From: Streptosporangium sp. NBC_01495
Lineage (GTDB): Bacteria > Actinomycetota > Actinomycetes > Streptosporangiales > Streptosporangiaceae
Direction: 5' to 3'
Assembly: GCF_036250735.1 (NCBI RefSeq)
Contig: NZ_CP109430.1
Location: 4,774,001 to 4,838,000, forward strand
DNA: 64,000 nucleotides
Position 1 is the first letter of the stretch, and each line of letters starts with the position of its first letter. Of this stretch, positions 19,759 to 28,625 are shown piece by piece. Position numbers and translations under genes: made by a program. The notes below the pieces were generated by a model. The model was not told the DNA's origin and searched no databases. It saw only the letters and a program-made list of their open reading frames with translations.

Positions 19759-19800
19759 TACTCCGTGGTACCGTGTAGTGGTACTCGGTGCCACGGAGTA
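19759..19800. promoter_or_regulatory. Inverted repeat, probable PadR operator
   Basis: TACTCCGTGGTACC (19759-19772) and GGTGCCACGGAGTA (19787-19800) are inverted copies with one mismatch. A further GTGGTACT lies between them. The site ends 26 bases before the PadR start, so autoregulation is likely. Confidence 0.6.
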
Positions 19801-19826
19801 CCAAGAGGGACGGAAGAGGACCCACG

Positions 19827-20153
19827 ATGGACGACCTGACGGAGATGCTGAAGGGCACGCTTGAGGGCTGCGTGCTTGAAATCATCGGCAGCGAGGAGAC
19901 CTACGGGTACGCCATCACGCGTCGGCTGAACGAACTCGGCTTCGCCGACGTCGTCGAGGGGACGGTTTACACCATCCTGCTGCGACTGGAGAAGAACGGG
20001 CTCGTCCAGGTGACGAAACGACCGTCCGGGATGGGTCCGCCGCGCAAGTTCTATGCGCTCAACGACGCGGGGCGCGAAGAGCTCGCGACGTTCTGGGCGA
20101 AATGGGAGTACATCACATCACGGATCGACAAGCTCAAGGAGGGCGGGAGATGA
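19827..20153 (+). CDS. PadR-family transcriptional regulator
   Basis: 108 residues from ATG 19827, with GGAAGAGGA upstream. GCVLEIIGSEETYGYAITRR and VEGTVYTILLRLEKNGLVQV form the PadR winged helix, ending in a short coiled segment. Its stop overlaps the start of a DUF1048 gene. PadR/DUF1048 operons commonly sit beside ABC exporters and repress them. Here the exporter downstream is broken. Confidence 0.9.
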   Translation: MDDLTEMLKGTLEGCVLEIIGSEETYGYAITRRLNELGFADVVEGTVYTILLRLEKNGLVQVTKRPSGMGPPRKFYALNDAGREELATFWAKWEYITSRIDKLKEGGR

Positions 20154-20506
20154 GCTTCTGGGAGACCATGACAGGCAGCGATCTCACCAGGGAATGGAAG
20201 GCGTTCGAAGTTCGGGCCGAGGCATTGCCGGCCGACCACCGGGCGGCGTGGGGAGAGATCATAGGTCATCTTTTTCCCTACGGGGACTTCACAGGTCGAA
20301 ACCTGATGCCGATTCTCGACGGTGCTCTGGGGCTGCTCGAAGAGACAGCGGCCGATGGGCGGAGCATTCACGAGGTGCTGGGTGACGACATCGGGGGCTT
20401 CTGCGCGGCGCTGGCCGGCGGAGAAGGGGCTCGGAGCTTTCGCGACCGCTGGCGCGAGCAGTTGAACAGGAACGTCGCAAGGAAACTGGGCCGGCTAGGA
20501 GGCTGA
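20150..20506 (+). CDS. DUF1048 protein
   Basis: 118 residues, ATG overlapping the PadR stop. The sequence is largely helical: ADHRAAWGEIIGHLFP, then LMPILDGALGLLEETAADG and VLGDDIGGFCAAL. This resembles DUF1048 proteins, which have a small all-helical fold and no assigned activity. It has a paralogue immediately downstream. These proteins may act with PadR or on the transporter. That is inferred from recurrent pairing. Confidence 0.75.
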   Translation: MSFWETMTGSDLTREWKAFEVRAEALPADHRAAWGEIIGHLFPYGDFTGRNLMPILDGALGLLEETAADGRSIHEVLGDDIGGFCAALAGGEGARSFRDRWREQLNRNVARKLGRLGG

Positions 20507-20507
20507 C

Positions 20508-20834
20508 GTGGGCATCCAAGACATCATCGAGGGCAAGAAGCAGTGGCGGGCGCACATGGCGCGCATCAAGGCGCTCCCGTCGGATTACCAGATCGTCTAC
20601 AAGGAGATTCAGCGGTACTTCTTCAAGGTCGGACCGACCGACTTGCTTGACGGGTCCCTGCTCTCAGGGATCGTCGATTTCTTCGAGGAGGGCGTCGCGG
20701 CCCGCAAGGGAGTCCTGGAACTCATCGGCAACGACGTCGCCGCCTTCTGCGACGACCTGGTCAAGGAATCACGCACCTACGCGGACATCTATCAGGAGTC
20801 CATCAGAGGTGAACCCGGCACGGCCGAGAAGTAA
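20508..20834 (+). CDS. DUF1048 protein, second copy
   Basis: 108 residues from GTG 20508, one base after the previous stop. Sequence landmarks are IIEGKKQWRAHMARIKALP, DYQIVYKEIQRYFFKVGP and LIGNDVAAFCDDLVKE. This copy is closer to the usual DUF1048 length and sequence than its neighbour. The gene ends at the boundary with the Tn3 fragment, so the operon is interrupted directly behind it. Confidence 0.8.
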   Translation: MGIQDIIEGKKQWRAHMARIKALPSDYQIVYKEIQRYFFKVGPTDLLDGSLLSGIVDFFEEGVAARKGVLELIGNDVAAFCDDLVKESRTYADIYQESIRGEPGTAEK

Positions 20835-20838
20835 CACC

Positions 20839-21042
20839 TGTCGACCCGGCCCCATACCGCTTGATCAGCGCCGGCGCCCGCATCATCGGCGCACGCACGG
20901 TGTTGGTCGACCCGAACTCCAGCGCCTCGATGATCTGAATCAAGCCCGTGCGGTAGTGGTTGGTGCGGGAGGTCTCGAGCACGCGCTGCTTGTGCTGCCG
21001 GTACGAAGACCCCTTGGCCTTTACTCCGCGCAGCGGCGTCAC
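20839..21042 (-). pseudogene. Tn3-family transposase fragment (N-terminal half)
   Basis: The minus strand reads NHYRTGLIQIIEALEFGSTN followed by TVRAPMM...ALIKRY. This is a motif of the N-terminal half of Tn3-family transposases. Nothing precedes or follows it in frame. It lies between the DUF1048 operon and the first surviving codons of the ABC-2 permease. Insertion of a Tn3-like element followed by deletion probably removed the transporter's ATPase gene and the permease start. Confidence 0.6.
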
Positions 21043-21619
21043 CAGAGTCGTCTACGTCTTCGGCGGCGCGATCAAAACAGGGTCGGACTCGTATGTGAAC
21101 TACATGCTGCCCGGCATCCTGCTCATCACGGTGGCCTCGGGCATCGCCTACACCGCGTTCCGGCTGTTCATGGACATGAAGGGCGGCATCTTCGAGCGAT
21201 TCCAGTCCATGCCGATCGCGCGCTCGTCGGTGCTGTGGGCGCACGTGCTGACCTCGCTGGTCGCCAATTCGATCTCGCTCGTGGTGGTCGTGCTCGTCGC
21301 TCTGCTGATGGGCTTCCGCTCGTCGGCGGGAGCGCCGGCGTGGCTCGCGGTCGCCGGCATCCTGATCCTGTTCACCCTGGCACTGACGTGGATCGCGGTC
21401 ATCCCCGGCCTGTCGGCCAAGACCATGGAAGGCGCGAGCGCGTTCTCCTACCCGCTCGTCTTCCTGTCGTTCCTCAGCTCGGCGTTCGTGCCCACCGACA
21501 CCATGCCCGGCCCGGTGCGTTTCTTCGCCGAGCACCAGCCGGTGACCTCCATCGTCAACGCCATCCGCGACCTGTTCACCCAGCAGCCGGTCGGCACCGA
21601 GTCATCGAGCTGCGGGTGA
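21040..21619 (+). pseudogene. ABC-2 type permease (daunorubicin-resistance-like), truncated
   Basis: The frame encodes VVYVFGGAIKTGSDSYVNYM, FERFQSMPIARSSVLWAHVL and PLVFLSFLSSAFVPTDTMPG, the core of DrrB-like ABC-2 permeases that pump lipophilic drugs. The first helix and start codon are missing, replaced by Tn3 sequence. The last segment after VTSIVNAIRDLFTQQPVGTE shifts frame to an early stop. No ATPase gene is present. Five hydrophobic segments remain, but a functional pump is unlikely. Confidence 0.7.
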
Positions 21620-22073
21620 GCGGCGGCGACGTGGAGTTGATCCTCGCGCCTGACATCTCGCGCGTGGTGCGGGCTGACCAGCATTCATCGCCGGCATCGT
21701 GCCCAAGCGCGGCGCATCGCCAACCTGCGGCGGCACGGTCATCGTCCGCGGGGGCGGAGTCCTTCCAACAGGACGTGTCCGTCGCGATGGCGCCGCGCGG
21801 CTCCTTTCATTTCCGAAGCCGAGTGCACGGGCCCTTGCAGGGGCGCGGGCCATGGGAACCCGGTTGCCGGCAGAACACGCTGCTCGCGGCCGGTGCGTGC
21901 CTTCAGGGCCGGTGGCGGGCGGCCTGCCAGCGATCGGGTTTCCATCGTTGGCAGGCCGCCGCCTCAGGGGTCATCCGGGTATGTGCGTCACAAGGACGGA
22001 GCGGCTGTGGCCCAGGAGCGGCCGAGAGCGCCGAACCTATGGATGGCCGTGGTCTCGTCCCGGAGGGCCTGGG
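21620..22073. other. Gene-free stretch
   Basis: 454 bases after the broken permease. A short plus-strand frame (VIELRVSGGDVELILAPD) may be a leftover of another gene, which I cannot identify. An inverted pair, CTGCCAGCGATCGG/CGTTGGCAG, lies around 21925-21955. No convincing gene is seen. Confidence 0.3.
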
Positions 22074-23471
22074 TCAGACTCCGAACGCGGCCGGGTAGCG
22101 GATGGTGCCGGACGGCACGGGCGGGGTGGGGTCGAAGACGAGCGCCATCATGTACTTGTCCTCGACGTCGAAGGGCGGCCGGATGGAGTGGCTGGAGGCC
22201 GGGGTGAAGCCGAAGCGCGGGTAGTAGTCGGCGTGGCCGAGCACGAGCACCAGGTTCTCGCCTTGCTCACGGGCGGCGTCGAGGGCGGCGTGGATGGCGG
22301 CGGAACCGGCGCCGCGCCGCTGGTGCTCGGGCCGTACGGCGCACGGGCCCAGGGTGAGCGCCGGAGAGCCGTTGACGTGGCAGCGGGTGAGCAGCGCGAA
22401 TCCGGCGATGGAGCCGTCGGGTGCCTCGGTGACCCAGGACAGGCCGGGGATCCACGCCTGCCGGTCGGCGCGCAGCGCCTCGACCAGGTCGGCCTCGTGA
22501 GGGGTGGGGAAGGCGGCGAGGTTGACCTCGCGGATCTGGGTGAGGTCGGTGGCGGTCTCGGGGCGGGTGATCCAGGAAGTGGTCATGGAGGGGTTCGAGT
22601 CCGTTTCTGTGCTTGCCTGGGGGCGCAGGACGTAGCCGGTGTACTGGTAGTCAGTGCCGTGCTCGTGGCGCATGGTGATCTCTCGCAGGGTGGCCGCGAC
22701 CGCTTCGCGCATCCCGGTCACGGTCAGGTCGGCCGCGTGGACTCGTTCCGACAGCGGCGTGTAGTACTCCTCGAACCAGTCGCTGTCGGGGAGCGAGTGC
22801 CGTGCGGCGACGGCATATCCGGCAGCGCGCGCCGCGGCGGCGTTCTGGTCTTGGGTGCGCAGCCGATAGTGCCGGTCCCAGAACGCCCGAGCTTCGGCGG
22901 ACGGGGAATCGGTGGTCCATTCGCATTCGGTGACGACCAGCGTGCCGCCGGGGGCGAGCAGCCGCCGCCAGGAGTGCAGCGCGGCGTCGAAGCCGATGTG
23001 GTAGGCGGATCCTTCAGCCCAGATCAGGTCGAAGCTCTCACCGGGGAAGGGCAGGTCCGCCATCGACGCCCGGATCGTGCGGATGGCGTGGCCGACGCCG
23101 CGGGTGGCGGCGGCTCGCGTCAGCTCGTCGAGGAAGGGCTGGTGCAGGTCGAGCGCGGTGACCTCGGCGGCGGCCTCCAGGGCCAGTAGCAGCGAGGCGC
23201 GGCCTGGCCCGCAGCCGATGTCCAGCACGCGCGGACGCGGCGGAAGCGGTCCGGCCAGGGCCAGCAGGCGGCGGGTGGTCGCGTCGGAGCCGGGCCCCTG
23301 GCGAGGCAGGCCGTGGTGCAGGGCGAAGAACGCCGTCACGACGGGGTCGCCGATCGCGTCGTGCGGGGTGTCGCTCGCGGCGGTGGCTGTTCCTCGCGGG
23401 GAATGATCCGGCCCGGGGCCGTACTCGGCCGGCGGGTGGGTCTGCGACGGCGATGGGATGTGGTCGGTCAT
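22074..23471 (-). CDS. SAM methyltransferase - GNAT acetyltransferase fusion
   Basis: 465 residues in one frame from ATG 23471, overlapping the RsgA stop (ATGA). Residues 80-90 are the methyltransferase motif I (RVLDIGCGPG). FPGESFDLIWAEGSAYHIGF and LLAPGGTLVVTECEW follow. From residue 296 (MTTSWITRPETATDL) begins a GNAT domain with the acetyl-CoA loop RPEHQRRGAGSAA and YYPRFGFTPA. No stop separates them. The internal ATG at 22586 has no ribosome site, so a real two-domain protein is favoured over two genes. Substrates are unknown. Confidence 0.8.
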   Translation of the reverse strand: MTDHIPSPSQTHPPAEYGPGPDHSPRGTATAASDTPHDAIGDPVVTAFFALHHGLPRQGPGSDATTRRLLALAGPLPPRPRVLDIGCGPGRASLLLALEAAAEVTALDLHQPFLDELTRAAATRGVGHAIRTIRASMADLPFPGESFDLIWAEGSAYHIGFDAALHSWRRLLAPGGTLVVTECEWTTDSPSAEARAFWDRHYRLRTQDQNAAAARAAGYAVAARHSLPDSDWFEEYYTPLSERVHAADLTVTGMREAVAATLREITMRHEHGTDYQYTGYVLRPQASTETDSNPSMTTSWITRPETATDLTQIREVNLAAFPTPHEADLVEALRADRQAWIPGLSWVTEAPDGSIAGFALLTRCHVNGSPALTLGPCAVRPEHQRRGAGSAAIHAALDAAREQGENLVLVLGHADYYPRFGFTPASSHSIRPPFDVEDKYMMALVFDPTPPVPSGTIRYPAAFGV

Positions 23472-24550
23472 GACTGCTGGTCCCTGAACTTGTAGGTCGC
23501 GCGAAGATGGCTGGTGATGGCCTTCTGCTGGTTGGCGCGCTCGCCGCGCAGCCGGGCATCGGTGCGCGAGGCCGCCCATACGTTCTCGCGTTGTAGCTTG
23601 CGGTAGCTGCCCAGGCGGCGCTCGGTCAGCTCGCCCGCCTGGATGGCGGCCTGGACCGCGCAACCCGGTTCGGTGTCGTGGGCGCAGTCGCCGAAGCGGC
23701 AGTCCAGGGCGAGGCGTTCGATCTCGGCGAAGACCTGTTCCAGGCCGTCGGCGGCGTCGTACAGGCTGATCCCGCGCAGGCCGGGCGTGTCGATGAGGAC
23801 ACCGCCACCGGGAAGGGGGACCAGTTCGCGGCGGACGGTGGTGTGGCGGCCCTTGCCGTCCTGCGCCCGTACCTCGCCGGTGGCCAGAAGCTCGTCGCCG
23901 AGCAGCGCGTTGCCGAGGCTGGACTTGCCCGCGCCCGAGGATCCGAGCAGGACCGTGGTTCCGCTCAGCGACGCGGTCAGCACATCGATGTTCTGACCGG
24001 TGGTCACGCTGGTGACCAGGATGTCCACACCTGGCGCCAGCTCGCCCGCTTCGGCGTGCACGGCGGCGGCGTCGGCGGCCAGATCCGCCTTGGTCAAGAC
24101 GATCAGCGGCCTGGCGCCGCTGTCCCACGCCAGGGCCAGCAGCCGCTCCAGCCGGGCCGCGTCCAGCGCGGCGGCCAGTGAGACGGCGACGACGACGGTG
24201 TCGATGTTGGCGGCCAGCACCTGCCCGTGGGAGGTGCGTGACGCCGACGAGCGCACGATCGCGCTACGACGCGGCAGCAGGGCCACCAGCTCCGGTTCGC
24301 GTCCCGGACGCAGCGCGGCCCAGTCGCCGGTGCAGGGCGCCAGGAGCGGGTCGGGGGAATACAGCGCCGTGAGGGCGGCCCGCACCGGGCCGGACTCGGT
24401 GACCGCGTCACACAGGCCGCGATCCACCCGTGCGATCCGGGCCGGTACCAGGCCGGCCTCGCGGTGTTCGGCGAAGGCGTTGTCGAGTGTTTCCGTCCAT
24501 CCGTACCGGGTCAGGCCGACGTCGGATGGATCCGTGAAGAGGTTTGGCAA
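23468..24550 (-). CDS. rsgA: Ribosome small subunit-dependent GTPase
   Basis: 360 residues from a TTG start at 24550. It is a circularly permuted GTPase. An OB-like N-terminus (about 60-115) is followed by G4 (TKAD, 153-156), then G1 (GSSGAGKS, 203-210), then G3 (DTPG, 254-257). The zinc knuckle Cys284-Cys289-His291-Cys297 (DCRFGDCAHDTEPGC) is complete. RsgA acts in late 30S ribosome assembly. The long N-terminal part (TRYGWTETLDNAFAEHREAG) is the type found in a second, accessory actinobacterial RsgA. Coupling to a methyltransferase-GNAT fusion hints at a joint ribosome- or translation-related role. Confidence 0.9.
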   Translation of the reverse strand: MPNLFTDPSDVGLTRYGWTETLDNAFAEHREAGLVPARIARVDRGLCDAVTESGPVRAALTALYSPDPLLAPCTGDWAALRPGREPELVALLPRRSAIVRSSASRTSHGQVLAANIDTVVVAVSLAAALDAARLERLLALAWDSGARPLIVLTKADLAADAAAVHAEAGELAPGVDILVTSVTTGQNIDVLTASLSGTTVLLGSSGAGKSSLGNALLGDELLATGEVRAQDGKGRHTTVRRELVPLPGGGVLIDTPGLRGISLYDAADGLEQVFAEIERLALDCRFGDCAHDTEPGCAVQAAIQAGELTERRLGSYRKLQRENVWAASRTDARLRGERANQQKAITSHLRATYKFRDQQS

Positions 24551-24779
24551 CGTGAGACACCTTGCGGGAAGGGGCCCCGACGAGACGCAGACATCACCCC
24601 CGCCTCCTAAGCCGGACGGCTACGGCGAGGGGAAGAAGTGGGTCAGACCGGGGCCCGGGACGTGAGGAATGTCCGGGCGCTGCACACGGCAGCGGTCTTC
24701 ACCGCGGTCATCAAACCTCACCTCCCTCTCATCCGGAAATCCAACACCAAACGACCGGCAGCCTAGCATTCCCGACAGG

Positions 24780-25262
24780 ATGCCTGTCACGGGTCCCTTG
24801 TCGGTGTTGTGGGCGGCGAGAGTGGCGCGTAGCCGCGTGCGTGCTTGCTCGGCTGTCGCGGTGTCGAGGTTGGCGAGCAGGTCTTTGTATTCCCGTAGGC
24901 GAAGCACGTTGTCGAAGGCGGTGGCGGTGTCCTGGCCGTAGTAGACGGGCTCGTGCACGTCGGTGAAGCTGACTTGGATGAAGCCTGCCGCCGCCAGGAT
25001 GCCTTGTGCGATGGCCGGGTCGGCGAGTGAGAACGGGCCTGGACCACCGGTGGGAGGGGCGGGTGTGGCCGTTGCGGCGGTGAGGTTCCGGCGGATCGCG
25101 GAGGCCCATTCATCGCGGTCGCGATCTTGCCAGACCAGCAGCACGAGGCGCGCTCCGGGGCGCAGAGCGCGCCCGATATTGGTGAACGCGGCGACTGGGT
25201 CGGCGAAGAACATCGCTCCGAACCTGCTGATGCAAAGGTCGAAATGCGTCGATTGGCGACGG
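24780..25262 (-). pseudogene. Class I methyltransferase, C-terminal remnant
   Basis: The minus strand encodes HFDLCISRFGAMFFADPVAA, ALRPGARLVLLVWQDRDRDE and ARTRLRATLAAHNTDKG, the second half of a SAM methyltransferase of a common actinobacterial type. The motif I half is absent. The frame is instead joined to DNA behind the hydrolase gene at about 25262. The expected C-terminal ending is also missing near 24780. A two-sided deletion remnant. Confidence 0.65.
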
Positions 25263-25319
25263 TCTGCGCGGGCCGTGTCCGTTCCTCGACACCCGGCGAG
25301 CCGGCCGCCGAGGAACGGT

Positions 25320-26018
25320 TCACTGCTCGATCCTCGTGGCAGACGCGTAGCCCGCCAACATGTCCGCCACCTCTTTGGGGCGGCTGAGTGCGACGCAGTG
25401 GCCGCCCGCGATCTCGTCGGGGACGATACCCAGGCGCTCGGGCACCAGCCGGCGAAAGAAGTCGGGCGGGAAGAATCGGTCCTCGCTGCAGAGCACGAAC
25501 CTCGTCGGCACGTTCGGCCACGCGTCCAGCGGCCACGGAGCGGCCGATGCGGCCCTGGACGGATGGTCGCGCTCCTTGTCCATCGCCTCCTCGGCCAGCT
25601 CCCGGGGGACATCGTGGTAGAAGCTCACGAATGGATCCGCGTTGCCGGTCAAACCGCCATCGCGCCTGGCCTGCTCCCCCACCGCGCTCTGGCAGCCGGT
25701 GTTGGCCCACCACTCGTCCGGCGACTCACCCGGCGACGGGATCATGCCGGCCAGGAGGACCAGCACATCGACGGGCAGCCGATCGGCGACCAACGGGGCG
25801 GTGAACGCACCGAACGAGTGGCCCACGACGACCAGGTCCCGCTTGTCACCGACGGCCTCGACCACGGCGTCGGCGTAGTCCGCCAGGGTCTTCGACTCGT
25901 CATCACCCGGAAGGTCGGGAGCCAGCACCTCGTGCCCACGCGCTCGTAGCTCGGCCTCCACCAGGTGCCAGGACCATCCGACGTCTCCCCCGCCGTGGAT
26001 CAACACGAATGTGCTCAT
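25320..26018 (-). CDS. Alpha/beta hydrolase
   Basis: 232 residues from ATG 26018, with GGGAGAGG upstream. The protein opens STFVLIHGGGDVGWSWHLVE. The nucleophile elbow is GHSFGAF, and GGHCVALSRPKEVADML carries the catalytic His near the end. Family members of this size include esterases and salicylate-esterase-like enzymes; the substrate is unknown. LysR 26339 is divergent, with a transporter remnant between them, so this LysR may control it. Confidence 0.85.
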   Translation of the reverse strand: MSTFVLIHGGGDVGWSWHLVEAELRARGHEVLAPDLPGDDESKTLADYADAVVEAVGDKRDLVVVGHSFGAFTAPLVADRLPVDVLVLLAGMIPSPGESPDEWWANTGCQSAVGEQARRDGGLTGNADPFVSFYHDVPRELAEEAMDKERDHPSRAASAAPWPLDAWPNVPTRFVLCSEDRFFPPDFFRRLVPERLGIVPDEIAGGHCVALSRPKEVADMLAGYASATRIEQ

Positions 26019-26050
26019 TGGACCTCTCCCCTGATTGTCGGAACCCGGAT

Positions 26051-26160
26051 TCATCGTTGGAACTCGGAGCGCACGACGACGGCGACCGCGAGCACCACGA
26101 TCACGCCGCCGACGAGGGTCGGCACCGTCACCGGTTCGGCGAGGATCAGCCATCCCAGGC
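26051..26160 (-). pseudogene. EamA/DMT transporter C-terminal remnant
   Basis: The minus strand reads LGWLILAEPVTVPTLVGGVI followed by VVLAVAVVVRSE and a stop. This is the last helix and LAEPVT motif of an EamA-type drug/metabolite exporter. Upstream the frame is broken and only about 35 codons remain. LysR regulators often sit opposite EamA genes, so the LysR here probably once regulated it. Confidence 0.55.
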
Positions 26161-26338
26161 AAACGGCCAGGCGCCGCCGAAACCGTTCGCGGTGACCACC
26201 ACGACCATGCCGGCGATGTCGGTGCACCGGTGGTTACCGTCATGCCAGCCACGCTAGGAGCCAGGCACCATCGTGAAAAGCGATTGTTTCCGATCAAATC
26301 GATCGCCAGGAGCGATGGCTGGGAGTACGTTGGGACCC

Positions 26339-27253
26339 GTGACCGATCTCGAACTGAGGCACCTGGCCGCGATGGCCGCCGTCGCCGAGGAGGGCTCGTT
26401 CGGCCGGGCGGCGGCCCGCCTCGGCTACACCCAGTCGACCGTGAGCCAGCAGATCGCCGCGTTGGAGAGGTCTGTCGGCGGCCCGGTGTTCGATCGACCG
26501 GGTGGGCCCAGACCGGTACGGATCACACCGCTCGGCGCCGTCGTCCTCGAGCACGGGCGCGAGCTGCTGGCGAAGGCGGCAGCCCTGGCCGAGGCCGTGG
26601 ACCGGTTCCAGGCCGGCGACGGCCGGATCGACATCGGCACCCTCCAGAGCGTATCCACGGCGATCTTGCCGGTCGTCGTACGTCGGCTGCGCGACGAGCA
26701 CCCCGGCTGCGACATCCGGCTGTCCGAGGAAGAGCCGGAGGCGCCTCAGATCGGCGATCTCGACCTGCTGTTCTACGACGGCCTCCTCAGCGGCGACGTC
26801 GAGCATGTCAAGCTGCTCGACGATCCGTACCTGCTGGTGGCCAGGAGCGGCGCCTTCTCCGAGCACTCTGTCCCGCTGGACCAGCTCGACGGTGCACCGC
26901 TGGTGGCCTGGCCGTCCACCTGCGACCAGCCCAGGATGGAGGAGGCATTCACCCGCGCCGGCGTGAACCCGAAGATCGTCTTCCGTACGGCAGGCAACGA
27001 GACGCTGCTGTCGATGGTGCGAGCCGGGATGGGATCGGCGGTGCTGCCGTGGCTCGCCATCCACGCCGCCGACGCCGAGTCCGACGACCGGCTCCGCGTC
27101 CACGAGCTGCGACCGGCCATTCCCCCACGCGAGATCTGCCTGCACTGGCGGGCCGGCCGTACCCACTCTCCCCTGGCGGCCCGAGCGATCGAGATCGCCA
27201 TCGAAGTTGCGTCCGACCTGGCCGGCGAGCCGGCCCTGGAGCAGGGGTGCTGA
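26339..27253 (+). CDS. LysR-family transcriptional regulator
   Basis: 304 residues from GTG 26339. The N-terminus LELRHLAAMAAVAEEGSFGR and LGYTQSTVSQQIAALERSVG is the LysR winged helix-turn-helix. A periplasmic-binding-like effector domain follows (GRIDIGTLQSVSTAILPVVV). It is transcribed away from a remnant transporter and a hydrolase, the usual position for control of divergent genes. The effector is unknown. Confidence 0.9.
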   Translation: MTDLELRHLAAMAAVAEEGSFGRAAARLGYTQSTVSQQIAALERSVGGPVFDRPGGPRPVRITPLGAVVLEHGRELLAKAAALAEAVDRFQAGDGRIDIGTLQSVSTAILPVVVRRLRDEHPGCDIRLSEEEPEAPQIGDLDLLFYDGLLSGDVEHVKLLDDPYLLVARSGAFSEHSVPLDQLDGAPLVAWPSTCDQPRMEEAFTRAGVNPKIVFRTAGNETLLSMVRAGMGSAVLPWLAIHAADAESDDRLRVHELRPAIPPREICLHWRAGRTHSPLAARAIEIAIEVASDLAGEPALEQGC

Positions 27254-27388
27254 TAGGAAACGTGTCGTGAACCCCAAACGAGCGTGCCCGTAGAACCAAT
27301 GACGAATTCAGAGATGCGCGGGCCGGCGAAGTGCGCCCGACTCCGGTTTCTCAGGCCCGAGACCGGGCGGACGTACGCCTGCGACCGG

Positions 27389-27811
27389 TCAAGGTTGCGT
27401 GTGCCGGTCGAGGCCGAGCGTGGCGATGAGGTCTTCGTGGAACTGGAACCAGACGCGATGGCAGGAGTCGACGTCGGTGCGGTCCACCCAGGCGCTTTTC
27501 CCGGCTCGGGCGCGCGCCAGGGCCGCGGTGAATCGGGTGTCGTATCCGCGCAACCGCGTCAGGACGCTCCCGAGCCGGCGTCCTGTCGCGCTGTCAGGCG
27601 GGTGTAGTGCTGCTGGCACGCCTGGGGGGAGTTGAATCCCATCGCGTTCGCTATCTGCGCCCAGGTCCGTCCGGCGCTGCGGGCGGTGAACAGCAGGGCG
27701 GGATTCGAGTCCTTCGACTTCGGCGCGTGTGGCGGGCAGGAGGGCCAGCGTGCTCAGGACGTGCTCGGGGTCCAAGTCGGCGTTGTGCCAGACGACGAAC
27801 TGGCCGAGGTC
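27389..27811 (-). pseudogene. Broken gene for a helix-turn-helix-like protein
   Basis: One frame gives FVVWHNADLDPEHVLSTLAL and EVEGLE. After a shift at a C-run near 27705, the next frame gives LLFTARSAGRTWAQIANAMG and NSPQACQQHYTRLTARQDAG, with a stop at 27559. A third piece in the first frame, GYDTRFTAALARARAGKSAW and VDSCHRVWFQFHEDLIATLG, ends at 27389. The middle part looks like an HTH/Myb-like DNA-binding segment. It is either one gene with two frameshifts or two overlapping fragments. Function unknown. Confidence 0.45.
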
Positions 27812-28010
27812 GACCGCCGACAGCGGGGTCGGCGAGGGGCGCCACGGCCTGGACCTCACCCATCCGGCCGGCGATGATCGCGCCGCCGCCCGGCCGCGCA
27901 CAGCCCCCTCGCCCTCCGCCGCGCCGAACAGCCGTACCCACACCCCCATCACCCACGGACCGAAGGGAGACGGGAAACGGGCCCACGCGGGCACCGCACC
28001 CCAACCGCCC

Positions 28011-28625
28011 ATGACCACGCGACACCTCTACCTGGCACGCCACGGCGCGGCCGACGCGTTCGGGAACCTCACCGACATCGGTCGCCGGCAGGCGGGCCTG
28101 CTGGGCGAACGGCTCGCCGGCCTACCGGTCGACGCCGTGTGGCACTCTCCGCTACCGCGTGCCGCAGCCAGCGCGCACGAACTCGCCCGGCACCTGCAGA
28201 ACGCGCCCGCCGCCGAGGCCGCCGAACTTATCGACCATGTGCCCTACGTTCCCCAAGCGGCCGAAACACCCCCATCCTGGACCGGCTTCCTCGACGGCTA
28301 CGACGACGCCGAGGCGGCCTCGGGTCAGAAGCTCGCCGAGGCCCTGCTCGCCCGGTTCGCGAAGTCCCCCGACACAACCGCGGCAGGAACCCGGCGCGAC
28401 ACTCACGAGGTTCTGGTGACGCACGCCTACCAGATCGCGTGGCTGGTGCGGCACTCCCTGGACGCGCCGCCATCCCGGTGGCTCGGCCTGAACAGTGCCA
28501 ACGCCGCACTGACGGTCATCGACTACCGCACCGGCCTGCCACCGACGCTCGTGATGTTCAACGACATGAGCCACCTCCCGGCCGACCTGCGCTGGACCGG
28601 GTTCCCCGACGGCACGAGGCCATGA
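28011..28625 (+). CDS. Histidine phosphatase family protein
   Basis: 204 residues. HLYLARHGAADAFGNLTDIG is the phosphoglycerate-mutase/phosphatase RHG signature. VDAVWHSPLPRAAASA follows, and EVLVTHAYQIAWLVR supplies the second catalytic His. Start ATG 28011 gives the family's normal N-terminus, but no strong ribosome site precedes it. The substrate is unknown; these enzymes range from phosphoglycerate mutases to phosphatases of small metabolites. Confidence 0.85.
   Translation: MTTRHLYLARHGAADAFGNLTDIGRRQAGLLGERLAGLPVDAVWHSPLPRAAASAHELARHLQNAPAAEAAELIDHVPYVPQAAETPPSWTGFLDGYDDAEAASGQKLAEALLARFAKSPDTTAAGTRRDTHEVLVTHAYQIAWLVRHSLDAPPSRWLGLNSANAALTVIDYRTGLPPTLVMFNDMSHLPADLRWTGFPDGTRP

Noticed and set aside
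22560..22620. tRNA-like GGTTCGAGTCC string
   Set aside because: It lies inside the methyltransferase-GNAT coding region. No acceptor or anticodon stems can be drawn around it.
20647..23189. Long plus-strand open frames across the permease remnant and the methyltransferase-GNAT gene
   Set aside because: Their translations switch between out-of-frame readings of recognisable genes and show no family signature.
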